Of a DNA stretch of 14,124 nucleotides, positions 1 to 6,831 are shown piece after piece. This DNA is from Streptomyces griseus subsp. griseus. GTDB lineage: Bacteria; Actinomycetota; Actinomycetes; Streptomycetales; Streptomycetaceae. The stretch is taken from NCBI RefSeq assembly GCF_000720255.1, contig NZ_JOJE01000074.1:1-14124 (forward strand), given 5' to 3'. The position numbers and the translations under genes were made by a program. The notes under the pieces were generated by a model, which did not search any database, had not been told where the DNA came from, and saw only the letters and a program-made list of their open reading frames with translations. How positions within the stretch are numbered: the stretch's first letter is position 1; every line of letters begins with the position of its first letter.

Positions 1-134
1 GGCGTCCCGCGTTGCGGGACGCGGCCCGGCCTTCGGTCGGCCTAGTGGCCTGCGCTGCGCTGCGGCCACCGTGACGCTCTGCGTCACGAGGTGTGCCACG
101 CTTCGCGCGGCACACTCAACGGGCCTGCGGCCCG
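1..134. repeat. Telomere-like palindrome cluster of a Streptomyces linear replicon
   Basis: Six inverted repeats follow one another almost without gaps. Their stems are 2-10/14-22, 28-31/39-42, 45-50/64-69 (inner stem 52-54/58-60), 71-77/81-87, 91-97/109-115 (inner stem 99-101/105-107) and 120-125/129-134. Most loops are 3 nt. On the complementary strand, which would be the 3' overhang at a left end, loops read AAC, CAG, AGA, GAA and GCA; GAA and GCA fit the compact GNA loop type known from Streptomyces telomeres. Such hairpins fold the 3' overhang that terminal protein and Tap recognise and patch. The sequence is not one of the archetypal telomeres I remember, although the last palindrome is of the common GGGCC-TGC-GGCCC kind. 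Position at base 1, the helicase and the tpg gene support the call. Whether base 1 is the physical end cannot be seen. Confidence 0.75.
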
Positions 135-168
135 AGCAGCAGCTGTGAGGGGTGGGGCTGATGCCGGG

Positions 169-336
169 TCAGCGCCTGCGGGACCAGGTGCCGCCGATTC
201 CTGCAACGTGCAGGGCCAGTGCGGCCAGGCCCAGGAGCATGATGTTGACTGACGAGAAGGTGTGATTGGTGCTGATCTCGGCCGCGTTGATGAGGAACGA
301 TACGAAGAACAGCACTGCTGCGGCTATGCCGAGCAT
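169..336 (-). CDS. Small two-helix membrane protein, unknown function
   Basis: This is a 55-residue protein made almost entirely of two hydrophobic helices (about residues 2-18 and 31-49). A short polar loop joins them and the C-terminus is basic (WSRRR). I chose the ATG at 334-336 because an AGGAG ribosome-binding site (complement of 343-347) lies 6 nt upstream. A GTG at 388-390 would add 18 polar residues but has a poorer site. It is the gene closest to the terminal palindromes and points toward them. It follows the other small membrane protein gene (470-763) on the same strand, so the two may be co-transcribed. No family is recognised. The good ribosome site and clean hydropathy pattern make a real gene likely. 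Confidence 0.6.
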   Translation of the reverse strand: MLGIAAAVLFFVSFLINAAEISTNHTFSSVNIMLLGLAALALHVAGIGGTWSRRR

Positions 337-469
337 GACGAGCTCCTCTCGATGGGAAGTGAAGCCCGTATGCCCGGCTACCGCGCTCACAGACCTGGGT
401 GGCGCCTTCGAAGTCGCATGCCCGTCGGTAGGAGCCTGGTCGGCTTTGGCCGGGCGAGGTGACGGATCC

Positions 470-763
470 TCAGGCGTGGGCGTGGCGGGTGCTTGCCTTC
501 TTGTGTGAGGCGGCCTGATGCGCGGGTCGGCCTGTCGCAGGAACTGCGAGGCGCCGCAGGGACAGGCCGGCGGTGACGAGGAGGCCGGTGAAGACGGTCA
601 GGAGGAGGACGGACACCCACATCTGCCGACTCCCGGGTGCCTGCCAGCCGGTCCAGACAGAGGACGCCGCCCACAGCAGGGCGCCCACGGCGTAGAAGGA
701 GCGGATGCGGTGCAGCTGCCGCACGGCCCGCAGAAACTGGATGCGTTCGGTCTTCGGTGCCAT
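470..763 (-). CDS. Small membrane protein with basic tail, unknown function
   Basis: This is a 97-residue protein starting MAPKTERIQ. A basic amphipathic N-terminus (residues 4-21) leads into two predicted transmembrane helices (about 23-41 and 48-67). A positively charged, Ala/His-rich C-terminal tail (70-97) should be cytoplasmic by the positive-inside rule. The open frame extends upstream to 1198, but that part has the composition of an antisense shadow of the gene at 917-1483, so I start at the ATG at 761-763. No clear ribosome site precedes it, and other in-frame starts exist at 794-796 and 829-831. It is divergent from the 917-1483 gene and in the same direction as the 55-residue membrane protein. 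The family is not recognised. Confidence 0.55.
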   Translation of the reverse strand: MAPKTERIQFLRAVRQLHRIRSFYAVGALLWAASSVWTGWQAPGSRQMWVSVLLLTVFTGLLVTAGLSLRRLAVPATGRPAHQAASHKKASTRHAHA

Positions 764-916
764 GCGGGGCCGTGTACCCCGATCCGTGCTGAACATCAGG
801 GCCGGCGCAGGCTTGCGGAGGAGGGCTGGCATGAGGGATTCGCGTGCCAGCATCTTGCTGTGATGCAGCATGTAGCATTGGCGTAATTCAGGGACACCTG
901 GCAGGGAGCGGTGCGC

Positions 917-1483
917 GTGTTGATTTACGAGTACCTTCCGCATGAGCTTGCCCGCCTCGGTGTGGTCGCGAGCGCAGCCGGGCTCGATCGCCACCGCGTG
1001 GATGCGCGGGTACGTCTGGCTCGAGAACGCGTCGGGAAGGCGAGGGCGGCCCCTCGCGAACCGCATCACTTGAGCGAGCTGTTCATCGCGGAACTGCGCC
1101 ACCTCCAGTGGGAACGGATCGCTGGGCTCATGGCCAAGGAGCGGATGGCCGCCTACACACCCTCCCGCGACTCGCGTGCCGTCCGCTACGAACAGCAACG
1201 TTTGCAGCGGCTGATGAGGGACGTGGCCGAGGCTGAGCGGTCAGGGGTCACGGGCCCGGAAATCTGTCGGCAGCGCGTCTACCGGATCGGTGCCCGGCCC
1301 GCTGCCGGCTGCTCCAGCCCGGACATGCCCGCTCCCGTAGTCCACCTGATGGCCGCGTCAGCCGACGAAGCAGCCGAGCGAGCATGGGCCGTACATGGAA
1401 GAGACGGCGGCCTCTACCAGCGCGGCAGCTACCGAATCGCTTCCGTCGAACAAGTCCTTCCCGAACCGGGAGACATCTTTTGA
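917..1483 (+). CDS. Unrecognised protein translationally coupled to the telomeric helicase
   Basis: This 188-residue, Arg/Glu-rich and probably helical protein has no recognised domain. The GTG at 917 is preferred because AGGGAG at 903-908 lies 8 nt upstream; the GTG at 911 is too close to it. The middle (about residues 55-115) is charged and helix-forming. The last 50 residues (VVHLMAAS to GDIF) read like a small beta-alpha-beta unit. No signal peptide or membrane segment is visible. Its TGA at 1481-1483 overlaps the TTG start of the helicase at 1480-1482 as TTGA, the arrangement of translational coupling, so the two products are probably made together. It could be a partner or regulator of the helicase; that is inference from the overlap only. 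The N-terminal 40 residues are less convincing than the rest. Confidence 0.6.
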   Translation: MLIYEYLPHELARLGVVASAAGLDRHRVDARVRLARERVGKARAAPREPHHLSELFIAELRHLQWERIAGLMAKERMAAYTPSRDSRAVRYEQQRLQRLMRDVAEAERSGVTGPEICRQRVYRIGARPAAGCSSPDMPAPVVHLMAASADEAAERAWAVHGRDGGLYQRGSYRIASVEQVLPEPGDIF

Positions 1484-4137
1484 TCCAGCTCCGCGAACAC
1501 CAGGTTCAACAGAAAACGAGCTTCCGGAAATGGGTTGGATTTCCTGCAAGATCGCCCGTGGGCCCGGAAGGTATGCGGGGAACGATCGTGTCCGCGACCG
1601 GATCAGGTAAGACGATCACCGCCGCCGCGTGCGCGCTGGAGTGCTTCCCCAGCGGACGGATCCTCGTCACCGTGCCAACCCTGGACCTTCTCGTGCAGAC
1701 CGCCCAGGCCTGGCGGGCGGTGGGTCACCTCTCCCCCATGGTCGCGGTGTGCTCGCTGGAGAACGACCCGGTGCTGAACGAGCTGGGCGTGCGCACCACC
1801 ACCAACCCCATTCAGCTCGCCCTCTGGGCAGGGTCGGGGCCGGTGGTCGTGTTTGCCACGTACGCCTCTCTCGTAGACCGCGAGGACATCGACGCCCCCG
1901 AGGGTCAGCGGAAGGTCCGTGGGCCGCTGGAGGCCGCTCTGGCGGGTGGGGAGCGCCTGTACGGGCAGCGGATGGACGGTTTTTCGCTCGCCGTCATCGA
2001 TGAGGCCCACTCAACCGCAGGTGATCTTGGTCGTCCGTGGGCCGCGATCCATGACAACCAGCGGATCCCCGCCGACTTCCGGCTCTACCTGACCGCCACC
2101 CCGCGCATCCTGGCCTCGCCCCGCCCGCAGAGGGGCGCGGAGGGCCAGGAGCTGGAGCTGGCATCGATGGGCCAGGACTCTGCGACCTACGGGCCGTGGC
2201 TGGCCGAGCTCGGGCTGAGCGAGGCGATCGAGCGGGGTATTCTCGCCGGGTTCGAGATCGACGTGCTGGAGATCCGCGATCCCTCTCCCGTCCTGGGGGA
2301 GTCGGAGGAGGCACAGCGGGGCCGGCGCCTGGCGCTTCTGCAGACCGCGCTCCTGGAGCACGCCGCCGCGTACAACCTGCGTACGACGATGACCTTCCAT
2401 CAGAAGGTGGAGGAAGCGGCGGCTTTCGCGGAGGCGCTGCCGAAGACCGCTGCCGAGCTGTACGTCAACGACGCCTCCGACGACGACCTGGCGGCTGCGG
2501 ACCGGCTGCCGAAGTCGTCGATCGACGCGGAGTTCTACGAGCTCGAGGCTGGCCGCCACGTCCCGTCGGACCGTGTGTGGTCGGCGTGGCTGTGCGGCGA
2601 CCACTTCGTCACCGAGCGACGTGAGGTGCTGCGCCAGTTCGCCAACGGCATCGACGCGGCCGGCCACCGGGTCCACCGCGCGTTCCTCGCCAGCGTTCGC
2701 GTGCTCGGAGAAGGCGTCGACATCACCGGCGAGCGGGGTGTGGAGGCGATCTGCTTCGCCGACACCCGCGGCTCCCAGGTGGAGATCGTGCAGAACATCG
2801 GCCGCGCGCTCCGCCTCAACAAGGACGGCTCCACCAAGGTGGCCAGGATCATCGTGCCGGTCTTCCTGGAGCCCGGCGAGGACCCGCAGGACATGGTCGC
2901 CAGCGCCTCGTTCCGCCCCCTCGTAGCGGTCCTCCAAGGACTCCGCAGTCACGATGAACGACTCGTCGAGCAGCTCGCCTCCCGCGCGCTCACCAGCGGC
3001 AAGCGCAAGGTCCACATCCGGCGTGACGAAGACGGGCAGATCGTCGGGGTCGGCGGCGAGGGTGACGGCGAGGACCAGGAGGACGACACGCAGGCCGCTG
3101 CCGAAGCGGCGCTGCTGCACTTCTCCAGCCCGCGCGACGCCGCGACCATCGCGGCGTTCCTGCGCACCCGGGTCTACCGGCCCGCGTCCCTGGTGTGGCT
3201 GGAGGGCTACCAGGCCCTGCTCCGTTGGCGGAAGGAGAACGAGATCACCGGCCTCTACGCCGTGCCCTACGACGTCGAGATGGAAGTGGGGGTCACGAAG
3301 GATTTTCCGCTGGGGCGCTGGGTCCACCAGCAGAGGAAGGCGCTGCGGGCAGGTGAACTGGAGAAGCGGCGCAAGACCCTGCTGGACGCGCCCGAGGCCG
3401 GGATGGTGTGGGAGCCAGGCGAAGAAGCCTGGGAGAACAAGCTCGCCGCGCTCCGGTCCTACCGGAGGGCCATGGGGCACCTCGCGCCGCGTCAGGACGC
3501 CGTGTGGGGCGAAGGCGAGGCGATGGTGCCCATCGGGCAGCACATGGCCAACCTTCGGCGCAAGGGCGGTCTCGGGAAGGACCCGGAGCGGGCGGCGGAG
3601 CGCGCGCAGCAGCTGGCCGCGATCGACCCGGACTGGGACTGCGCGTGGCCGCTGGACTGGCAGCGGCACTACCGCGTCCTCGCGGACCTGGTCGACGCCG
3701 ACGGCAGCCTGCCCGAGATCCAGCCCGGCGTGCTGTTCGAGGGCGACGACCTGGGCAAGTGGCTCCAGCGACAGAAGAACTCGGGCACCTGGGCGCAGCT
3801 GTCCACCGAGCAACAAGAACGGCTGTCCCAGCTGGGCATCAAGCCCATCCAGCCGCCATCTCCGGCCCCGGCAGCCACCCGCGCGACGAAGCCGGGCAAG
3901 GCAGAGCAGGCGTTCCAGCGCGGACTTACGGCCCTCGCGCAGTGGGTGGAACGGGAAGGCGCCCACCGGCCCGTACCCCGCGGCCACAGCGAAGAGATCC
4001 TCGTCGACGGCGAGGCCGATCCGGTCGTCGTCAAGCTCGGCGTATGGATCTCCAACACCAAGTCGAGGCGCGACAAGCTCACGGCGGAGCGACTCGCCGC
4101 GCTCGCCGCGCTCGGACTGGAATGGGCAAGGGCGTAG
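1480..4137 (+). CDS. Telomere-proximal SF2 DEAH helicase with helicase-associated repeats (TtrA-like)
   Basis: This 885-residue superfamily 2 helicase begins LIQLREHQ, the usual start of the family's Q-type N-terminus. Motifs in order are Walker A SATGSGKT (38-45), Ia VPTLDLLVQT, II DEAH (174-177), III TATP (205-208), V GEGVDI (410-415) and VI QNIGRALR (438-445). After an acidic linker (about 530-540), the C-terminal third carries several helicase-associated repeats. These have the pattern of a Trp-rich helix followed by LGRW or LGKW and a basic stretch (about 570-730, 730-800 and 810-885). I chose TTG at 1480, with GGGAGA at 1468-1473, over the ATG at 1384. The latter would add 32 basic residues inside the upstream gene. 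Helicases of this build lie at Streptomyces chromosome ends (ttrA), where ttrA has been linked to conjugal transfer. The match is by architecture and location, so no symbol is given. Confidence 0.88.
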   Translation: MIQLREHQVQQKTSFRKWVGFPARSPVGPEGMRGTIVSATGSGKTITAAACALECFPSGRILVTVPTLDLLVQTAQAWRAVGHLSPMVAVCSLENDPVLNELGVRTTTNPIQLALWAGSGPVVVFATYASLVDREDIDAPEGQRKVRGPLEAALAGGERLYGQRMDGFSLAVIDEAHSTAGDLGRPWAAIHDNQRIPADFRLYLTATPRILASPRPQRGAEGQELELASMGQDSATYGPWLAELGLSEAIERGILAGFEIDVLEIRDPSPVLGESEEAQRGRRLALLQTALLEHAAAYNLRTTMTFHQKVEEAAAFAEALPKTAAELYVNDASDDDLAAADRLPKSSIDAEFYELEAGRHVPSDRVWSAWLCGDHFVTERREVLRQFANGIDAAGHRVHRAFLASVRVLGEGVDITGERGVEAICFADTRGSQVEIVQNIGRALRLNKDGSTKVARIIVPVFLEPGEDPQDMVASASFRPLVAVLQGLRSHDERLVEQLASRALTSGKRKVHIRRDEDGQIVGVGGEGDGEDQEDDTQAAAEAALLHFSSPRDAATIAAFLRTRVYRPASLVWLEGYQALLRWRKENEITGLYAVPYDVEMEVGVTKDFPLGRWVHQQRKALRAGELEKRRKTLLDAPEAGMVWEPGEEAWENKLAALRSYRRAMGHLAPRQDAVWGEGEAMVPIGQHMANLRRKGGLGKDPERAAERAQQLAAIDPDWDCAWPLDWQRHYRVLADLVDADGSLPEIQPGVLFEGDDLGKWLQRQKNSGTWAQLSTEQQERLSQLGIKPIQPPSPAPAATRATKPGKAEQAFQRGLTALAQWVEREGAHRPVPRGHSEEILVDGEADPVVVKLGVWISNTKSRRDKLTAERLAALAALGLEWARA

Positions 4138-4730
4138 AAGCCACTCGGGCTACTGTGCGTCGATGCAGGGCCCTTGGGCGCGGAAGCGCGCGCGGGTTTG
4201 CGGCCAGGGCGTCGCGCTGTCGTGGCCGGAGCAGCCGATGCCTCCGCAAAGAGGTCGTAGTCGCGCGTCGGTCTGCCGTTGATCAGCGCCACACACCCGT
4301 ACGCCTCATAGCGCTCGCGGCTGTCCTCGCCGTCTACCAGATCGCCTGCGAGCTCCTGCTTGGTGCAGCGTGCGAGATCCGCGCGCGAAACGCGCCGCCT
4401 CCTGAGGATCATGGCCATGATCTCCGCCTTGGAATGGTCGCGCATCAGAGCGTTCCTCCGCTGGAGGAGCTCATTGGCGAGCTCGACTTCGGCCGCGGGA
4501 GTCGGCGTGATCGACTTACGGATGTACTCGGGGGCCTCGTCCGCGCCGAAGATCATGATGCAGTGCGCGTGCGGTACGCAGATGGCGATCTTGCCCGGAT
4601 TCTCAGCCCGCACTTCGGCGGTGGCGCGTACCCAGTTGAGGGCTTCGTGGTAGCTGAGGTTTGTGCCCTGCTCGCGTGCGGTGCGCTGGAGTTCGCGGGC
4701 GCGCTGCTGCTCGGTAGTGCGTTTGGTCAT
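3669..4730 (-). CDS. Unrecognised protein; reading frame runs 469 nt antisense into the helicase gene
   Basis: The ATG at 4728-4730 is preceded by a good ribosome site (AGAGGA about 8 nt upstream). The first 190 residues look like a real, soluble, helical protein. The N-terminus MTKRTTEQQRARELQ followed by YHEALNWVR resembles a short helical segment I associate with other actinomycete hypothetical proteins. A charged region follows, then a Pro/Ala/Arg tail. No stop occurs before the convergent helicase gene ends at 4137. The frame stays open to a TAG at 3669-3671, giving 353 residues. Beyond about residue 197 the sequence is Ser/Arg-rich and looks like an antisense shadow. The natural stop may have been lost by an indel near 4140-4200 (a TAG sits in another frame near 4160), or the long tail may really be translated. 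Function unknown. Confidence 0.5.
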   Translation of the reverse strand: MTKRTTEQQRARELQRTAREQGTNLSYHEALNWVRATAEVRAENPGKIAICVPHAHCIMIFGADEAPEYIRKSITPTPAAEVELANELLQRRNALMRDHSKAEIMAMILRRRRVSRADLARCTKQELAGDLVDGEDSRERYEAYGCVALINGRPTRDYDLFAEASAAPATTARRPGRKPARASAPKGPASTHSSPSGFYALAHSSPSAASAASRSAVSLSRLDLVLEIHTPSLTTTGSASPSTRISSLWPRGTGRWAPSRSTHCARAVSPRWNACSALPGFVARVAAGAGDGGWMGLMPSWDSRSCCSVDSCAQVPEFFCRWSHLPRSSPSNSTPGWISGRLPSASTRSARTR

Positions 4731-5119
4731 GGACGGGTCCTCTCGGCACCGGGTTCTCGCCCCCACACGGCAACCCCGGCTCGATGGATCGTCAAGGTGT
4801 TCGTCGAGCGGTCCGTCGGTCCCGGAAGACCTTCCACCGGTGTTCCGGACGGTGTGGGTGTCCGGGTGCGGTGTGGGCGTCGGTGTAGCCCAGGGCATCG
4901 GCCCTGCGGGCAGGATAGCGGCTCGGCCGTCGGCTCTTTCCTTCGTCGGCGACGACGAGGCGGTGGTGTTCTCCGCGTACGGGACGGGCTTGTAGCTTGC
5001 CTCAGCCAGCACTGTCCCGAGAATGCGGAAACTGGCAGGCGGGGGCAGACGACGTGGGAGAACTGAGGCGACGAACTGCAGGTGCCGGCTCTGTCGGCTG
5101 GCTGCTGGGAAAGGCGGAC
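4731..5119. other. Divergent intergenic region between the 4730 gene and tpg
   Basis: This gap of 389 bp holds no convincing gene. The open frames crossing it have shadow composition. It separates two genes that diverge, so promoters for both should lie here. A GTG-rich stretch at about 4848-4892 contains several copies of GGTGTG/GGCGTC-like units and could be a protein-binding site or low-complexity DNA. A tap gene, usually found directly upstream of tpg, is absent. Confidence 0.6.
4767..4795 (-). promoter_or_regulatory. Possible promoter for the minus-strand gene starting at 4730
   Basis: On the minus strand TTGACG (4795-4790) matches a -35 element well. After a 17-nt spacer comes TGCCGT (4772-4767), a weak -10. 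The distance to the start codon at 4730 is plausible. The weak -10 keeps this tentative. Confidence 0.22.
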
Positions 5120-5675
5120 GTGGGACAGATCGAGCAGGGATTGGAGCGCGCGTTGCGCACCCGCCCCGTTCCTTCAAGTATCGACCCGCCTGCGGTTTTT
5201 GCTGGCAGCGCACCGTGGTTCCACCCGGAGGGTGGCCACCGTGCTGGGGGTGTCGCAGCGCGCCGTGCAGCGGTGGGTGACGAAGAAACCAGGAGCGCGT
5301 CGTCCTCCAGGTCCGACGCAGATCCGGGCGATCGAGGATGCAGTCCTGGCTCGGTGGCAGCCCCGGGTACGGGCACGCCTGCGTGCCCAGGCCGAGGCGG
5401 AGGGGTTCGTCTTCCATACCCGGGCGCGATTCGGCTTCGCCGCGCCAGCAGGCTCCTCGGACGACCCGCGGGTGCGGTGGATCACCCAGGGCCTGCCGGG
5501 AGAGGTAGCCCGGGAGTTGTTCGCGGCCCGGGATGCCGGCGCAGGCGAGCAGCAGCAGACGGCGATCCTCGCCCGCGCGCTGGGGCACGCCTACTTCCGT
5601 GACGGGGGCCGCCGCGCCCACGGTCTGCACATCGCCTTCAGCGAGGTCGAGTTCGCCGACTTCTCGATCTGCTGA
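5120..5675 (+). pseudogene. tpg: Telomere terminal protein Tpg, interrupted by a net +1 frameshift
   Basis: Tpg is covalently attached to the 5' ends of Streptomyces linear replicons and primes end patching. The N-terminus (MGQIEQGLERALRTRPVPSS) is read in the frame of the GTG at 5120, which has GGGAAAGG at 5107-5114 as its ribosome site. The rest is in the +1 frame: an HTH (RRVATVLGVSQRAVQRWV, about 36-53), the conserved RWQPRVR (78-84), TRARFGF (100-106), DDPRVR, and a C-terminus with YFRDGGRRA (158-166). Removing one base between about 5170 and 5183 gives a 184-residue product, the length usual for Tpg. Without correction, the downstream frame can only start at a GTG at 5082 with an unrelated N-terminus. 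The shift may be a mutation, a sequencing indel or, least likely, recoding. The Thr reported as the nucleotide-accepting residue appears to be Ser here (112-113). Confidence 0.87.
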
Positions 5676-5708
5676 GCCTGCCTCTTCGAGCGAAACGCGT
5701 CAGGGTGT

Positions 5709-6818
5709 TCAGCGTCGCGAGGGCCTGACTCGACTGGCCGGCATGGCTTCGTACCGCTCGGCTTCCTGCCGCTCGCGCCAGTCCCACTCCACACGGCCGA
5801 CCGGGCCTTTGCGGCGGGCCTCGGGCGGCTGGGGCGGGCGCAGTCTGGCCGTCTCCGCCACACGCAGCAGGTGCCCACGGTCACCTGGCGCGGCGAGCAG
5901 TTCCTGGTCCTCGCCGGAGAGGAGCCGGGTGAAGCAGGCTGCGGCCCGCAGGAAGATGCCCGCCCAGGGCGGTACGGGGTGGGCGGCGCAGCCGTCGGTG
6001 TAGCGGGCGCGGTCGTGCAGGGCGAGCGTGGCCGCAGCGTCGTCGTAGTCGCGGGGACGTGCGGTGGCGAGTTGCTGAAGGGATGCGCCGGTGAACAGCG
6101 CGGCGGCGACGGCCGCGGCCAGGCGAGGATGTGCGGTCGCTGCGTGCAGCCGGCGGGCGACTCGCTGGGCGGTGTGCGCGGTGAGAGGCACGGGCGGTGG
6201 GCGGTGCCGCCAGATGATCGGGGGCGGCGTGCACGGGTCGGCGCAGGGGCGGGGGCTGTCGTAGGAGACGAGGCGGTCCAGTGCAGGCAGGGTGAGCCAC
6301 CTGTCTGCTGGCCGGGCGGGCTCGTCTGATGGTGAGGGTGAGGCGACGGGTGAGCCGTAGTAGTGGCGGCGGGCTGCCTGGAAATCGGCAGTGACGGAGT
6401 AGTCGACCGCCCGCAGGGCCTGGTGCAGGGCGGCGGGAAGGCGGGGGCGGTGGCAGACCAGGGTCAGGTGAATCCCAGTGAGGGCGCGCAACTGCAGGAG
6501 GCGGATCGTGCGGCGGACGGTGAGGCGGTGGGCGCGCAGGACGGTCAGCTGGTTCACGGGCAGAGCGGTCATCCAGGTGGCAGCGGCTTCCCAGGCGGGC
6601 TGACGGCCGGCGGGGAAACGCCCCGGGAGCAGGGGCGGTTTGCCCAGGGCGGCGAGAAGGTCGTGGGCGAGGCCGGTCTCGCTGGTGGTGCCCGGGCCGG
6701 GGTGCAGGGTGATCCGGCCGGACGGCGGATGGTGGGCGGCCAGGGCGGTGTGCGTGTGAATCGCGTCGTCATGGCGGTCGATGACCACGGTGACGGGCGG
6801 TGGCGTGGCGAGCGGCAT
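5709..6818 (-). CDS. Third gene of the transposition operon; degenerate AAA+-like protein
   Basis: This 369-residue protein starts 13 nt after the ATPase stop, so it is probably expressed by coupling. The N-terminal 140 residues can be lined up by eye with the neighbouring ATPase. LAHDLLAALGKPPLLPG fits its RYELFTALDLAGEPP segment, and LTVLRAHRL followed by LTLVCHRP fits the Walker B strand (FLVDEAQWL) and the IIFVGG strand. Walker A is missing and the DEAQ box reads RAHR, so nucleotide hydrolysis is unlikely. A variable Pro/Ser-rich linker (about 160-200) leads to a helical C-terminal part. There AAAVAAALFTGASLQQL faintly recalls a tyrosine-recombinase core but lacks its catalytic Arg. It occupies the place of tniQ/tnsD target-selection genes but has no zinc-binding Cys cluster. 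It could be a target selector or a regulatory subunit; this is inference. Confidence 0.75.
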   Translation of the reverse strand: MPLATPPPVTVVIDRHDDAIHTHTALAAHHPPSGRITLHPGPGTTSETGLAHDLLAALGKPPLLPGRFPAGRQPAWEAAATWMTALPVNQLTVLRAHRLTVRRTIRLLQLRALTGIHLTLVCHRPRLPAALHQALRAVDYSVTADFQAARRHYYGSPVASPSPSDEPARPADRWLTLPALDRLVSYDSPRPCADPCTPPPIIWRHRPPPVPLTAHTAQRVARRLHAATAHPRLAAAVAAALFTGASLQQLATARPRDYDDAAATLALHDRARYTDGCAAHPVPPWAGIFLRAAACFTRLLSGEDQELLAAPGDRGHLLRVAETARLRPPQPPEARRKGPVGRVEWDWRERQEAERYEAMPASRVRPSRR

Positions 6819-6831
6819 GGCGGCGTGGTGG

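Noticed and set aside
387..886. Open frames of 163 residues (minus, 387-878) and 122 residues (plus, 518-886)
   Set aside because: They overlap the membrane protein gene at 470-763 in other frames and have Pro/Arg/His-rich or low-complexity composition with no domain-like pattern.
2011..3987. 658-residue minus-strand frame opposite the helicase
   Set aside because: The plus-strand helicase has all SF2 motifs. The antisense frame is a typical high-GC shadow.
4848..4892. GTG-rich tract as plasmid replication iterons
   Set aside because: The units are irregular in length and spacing and no replication initiator gene is next to them.
2954..5066. Long plus-strand frames at 2954-4282 and 3408-5066
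   Set aside because: They are Ser/Arg/Pro-rich alternative-frame translations of the helicase 3' half, with no motifs.
5696..5732. Imperfect inverted repeat (GTCAGG / CCTGAC) between tpg and the third transposition gene, as a bidirectional terminator
   Set aside because: The stem is only 6 bp plus two outer pairs beyond a mismatch, the loop is 19 nt, and it reaches into the coding region of the third gene; too weak to call.
6246..6256. GGGCTGTCGT copy inside the third gene as a second transposon-end motif
   Set aside because: It lies inside coding sequence, is a single copy, and a 10-mer match of this composition is expected by chance in 14 kb.
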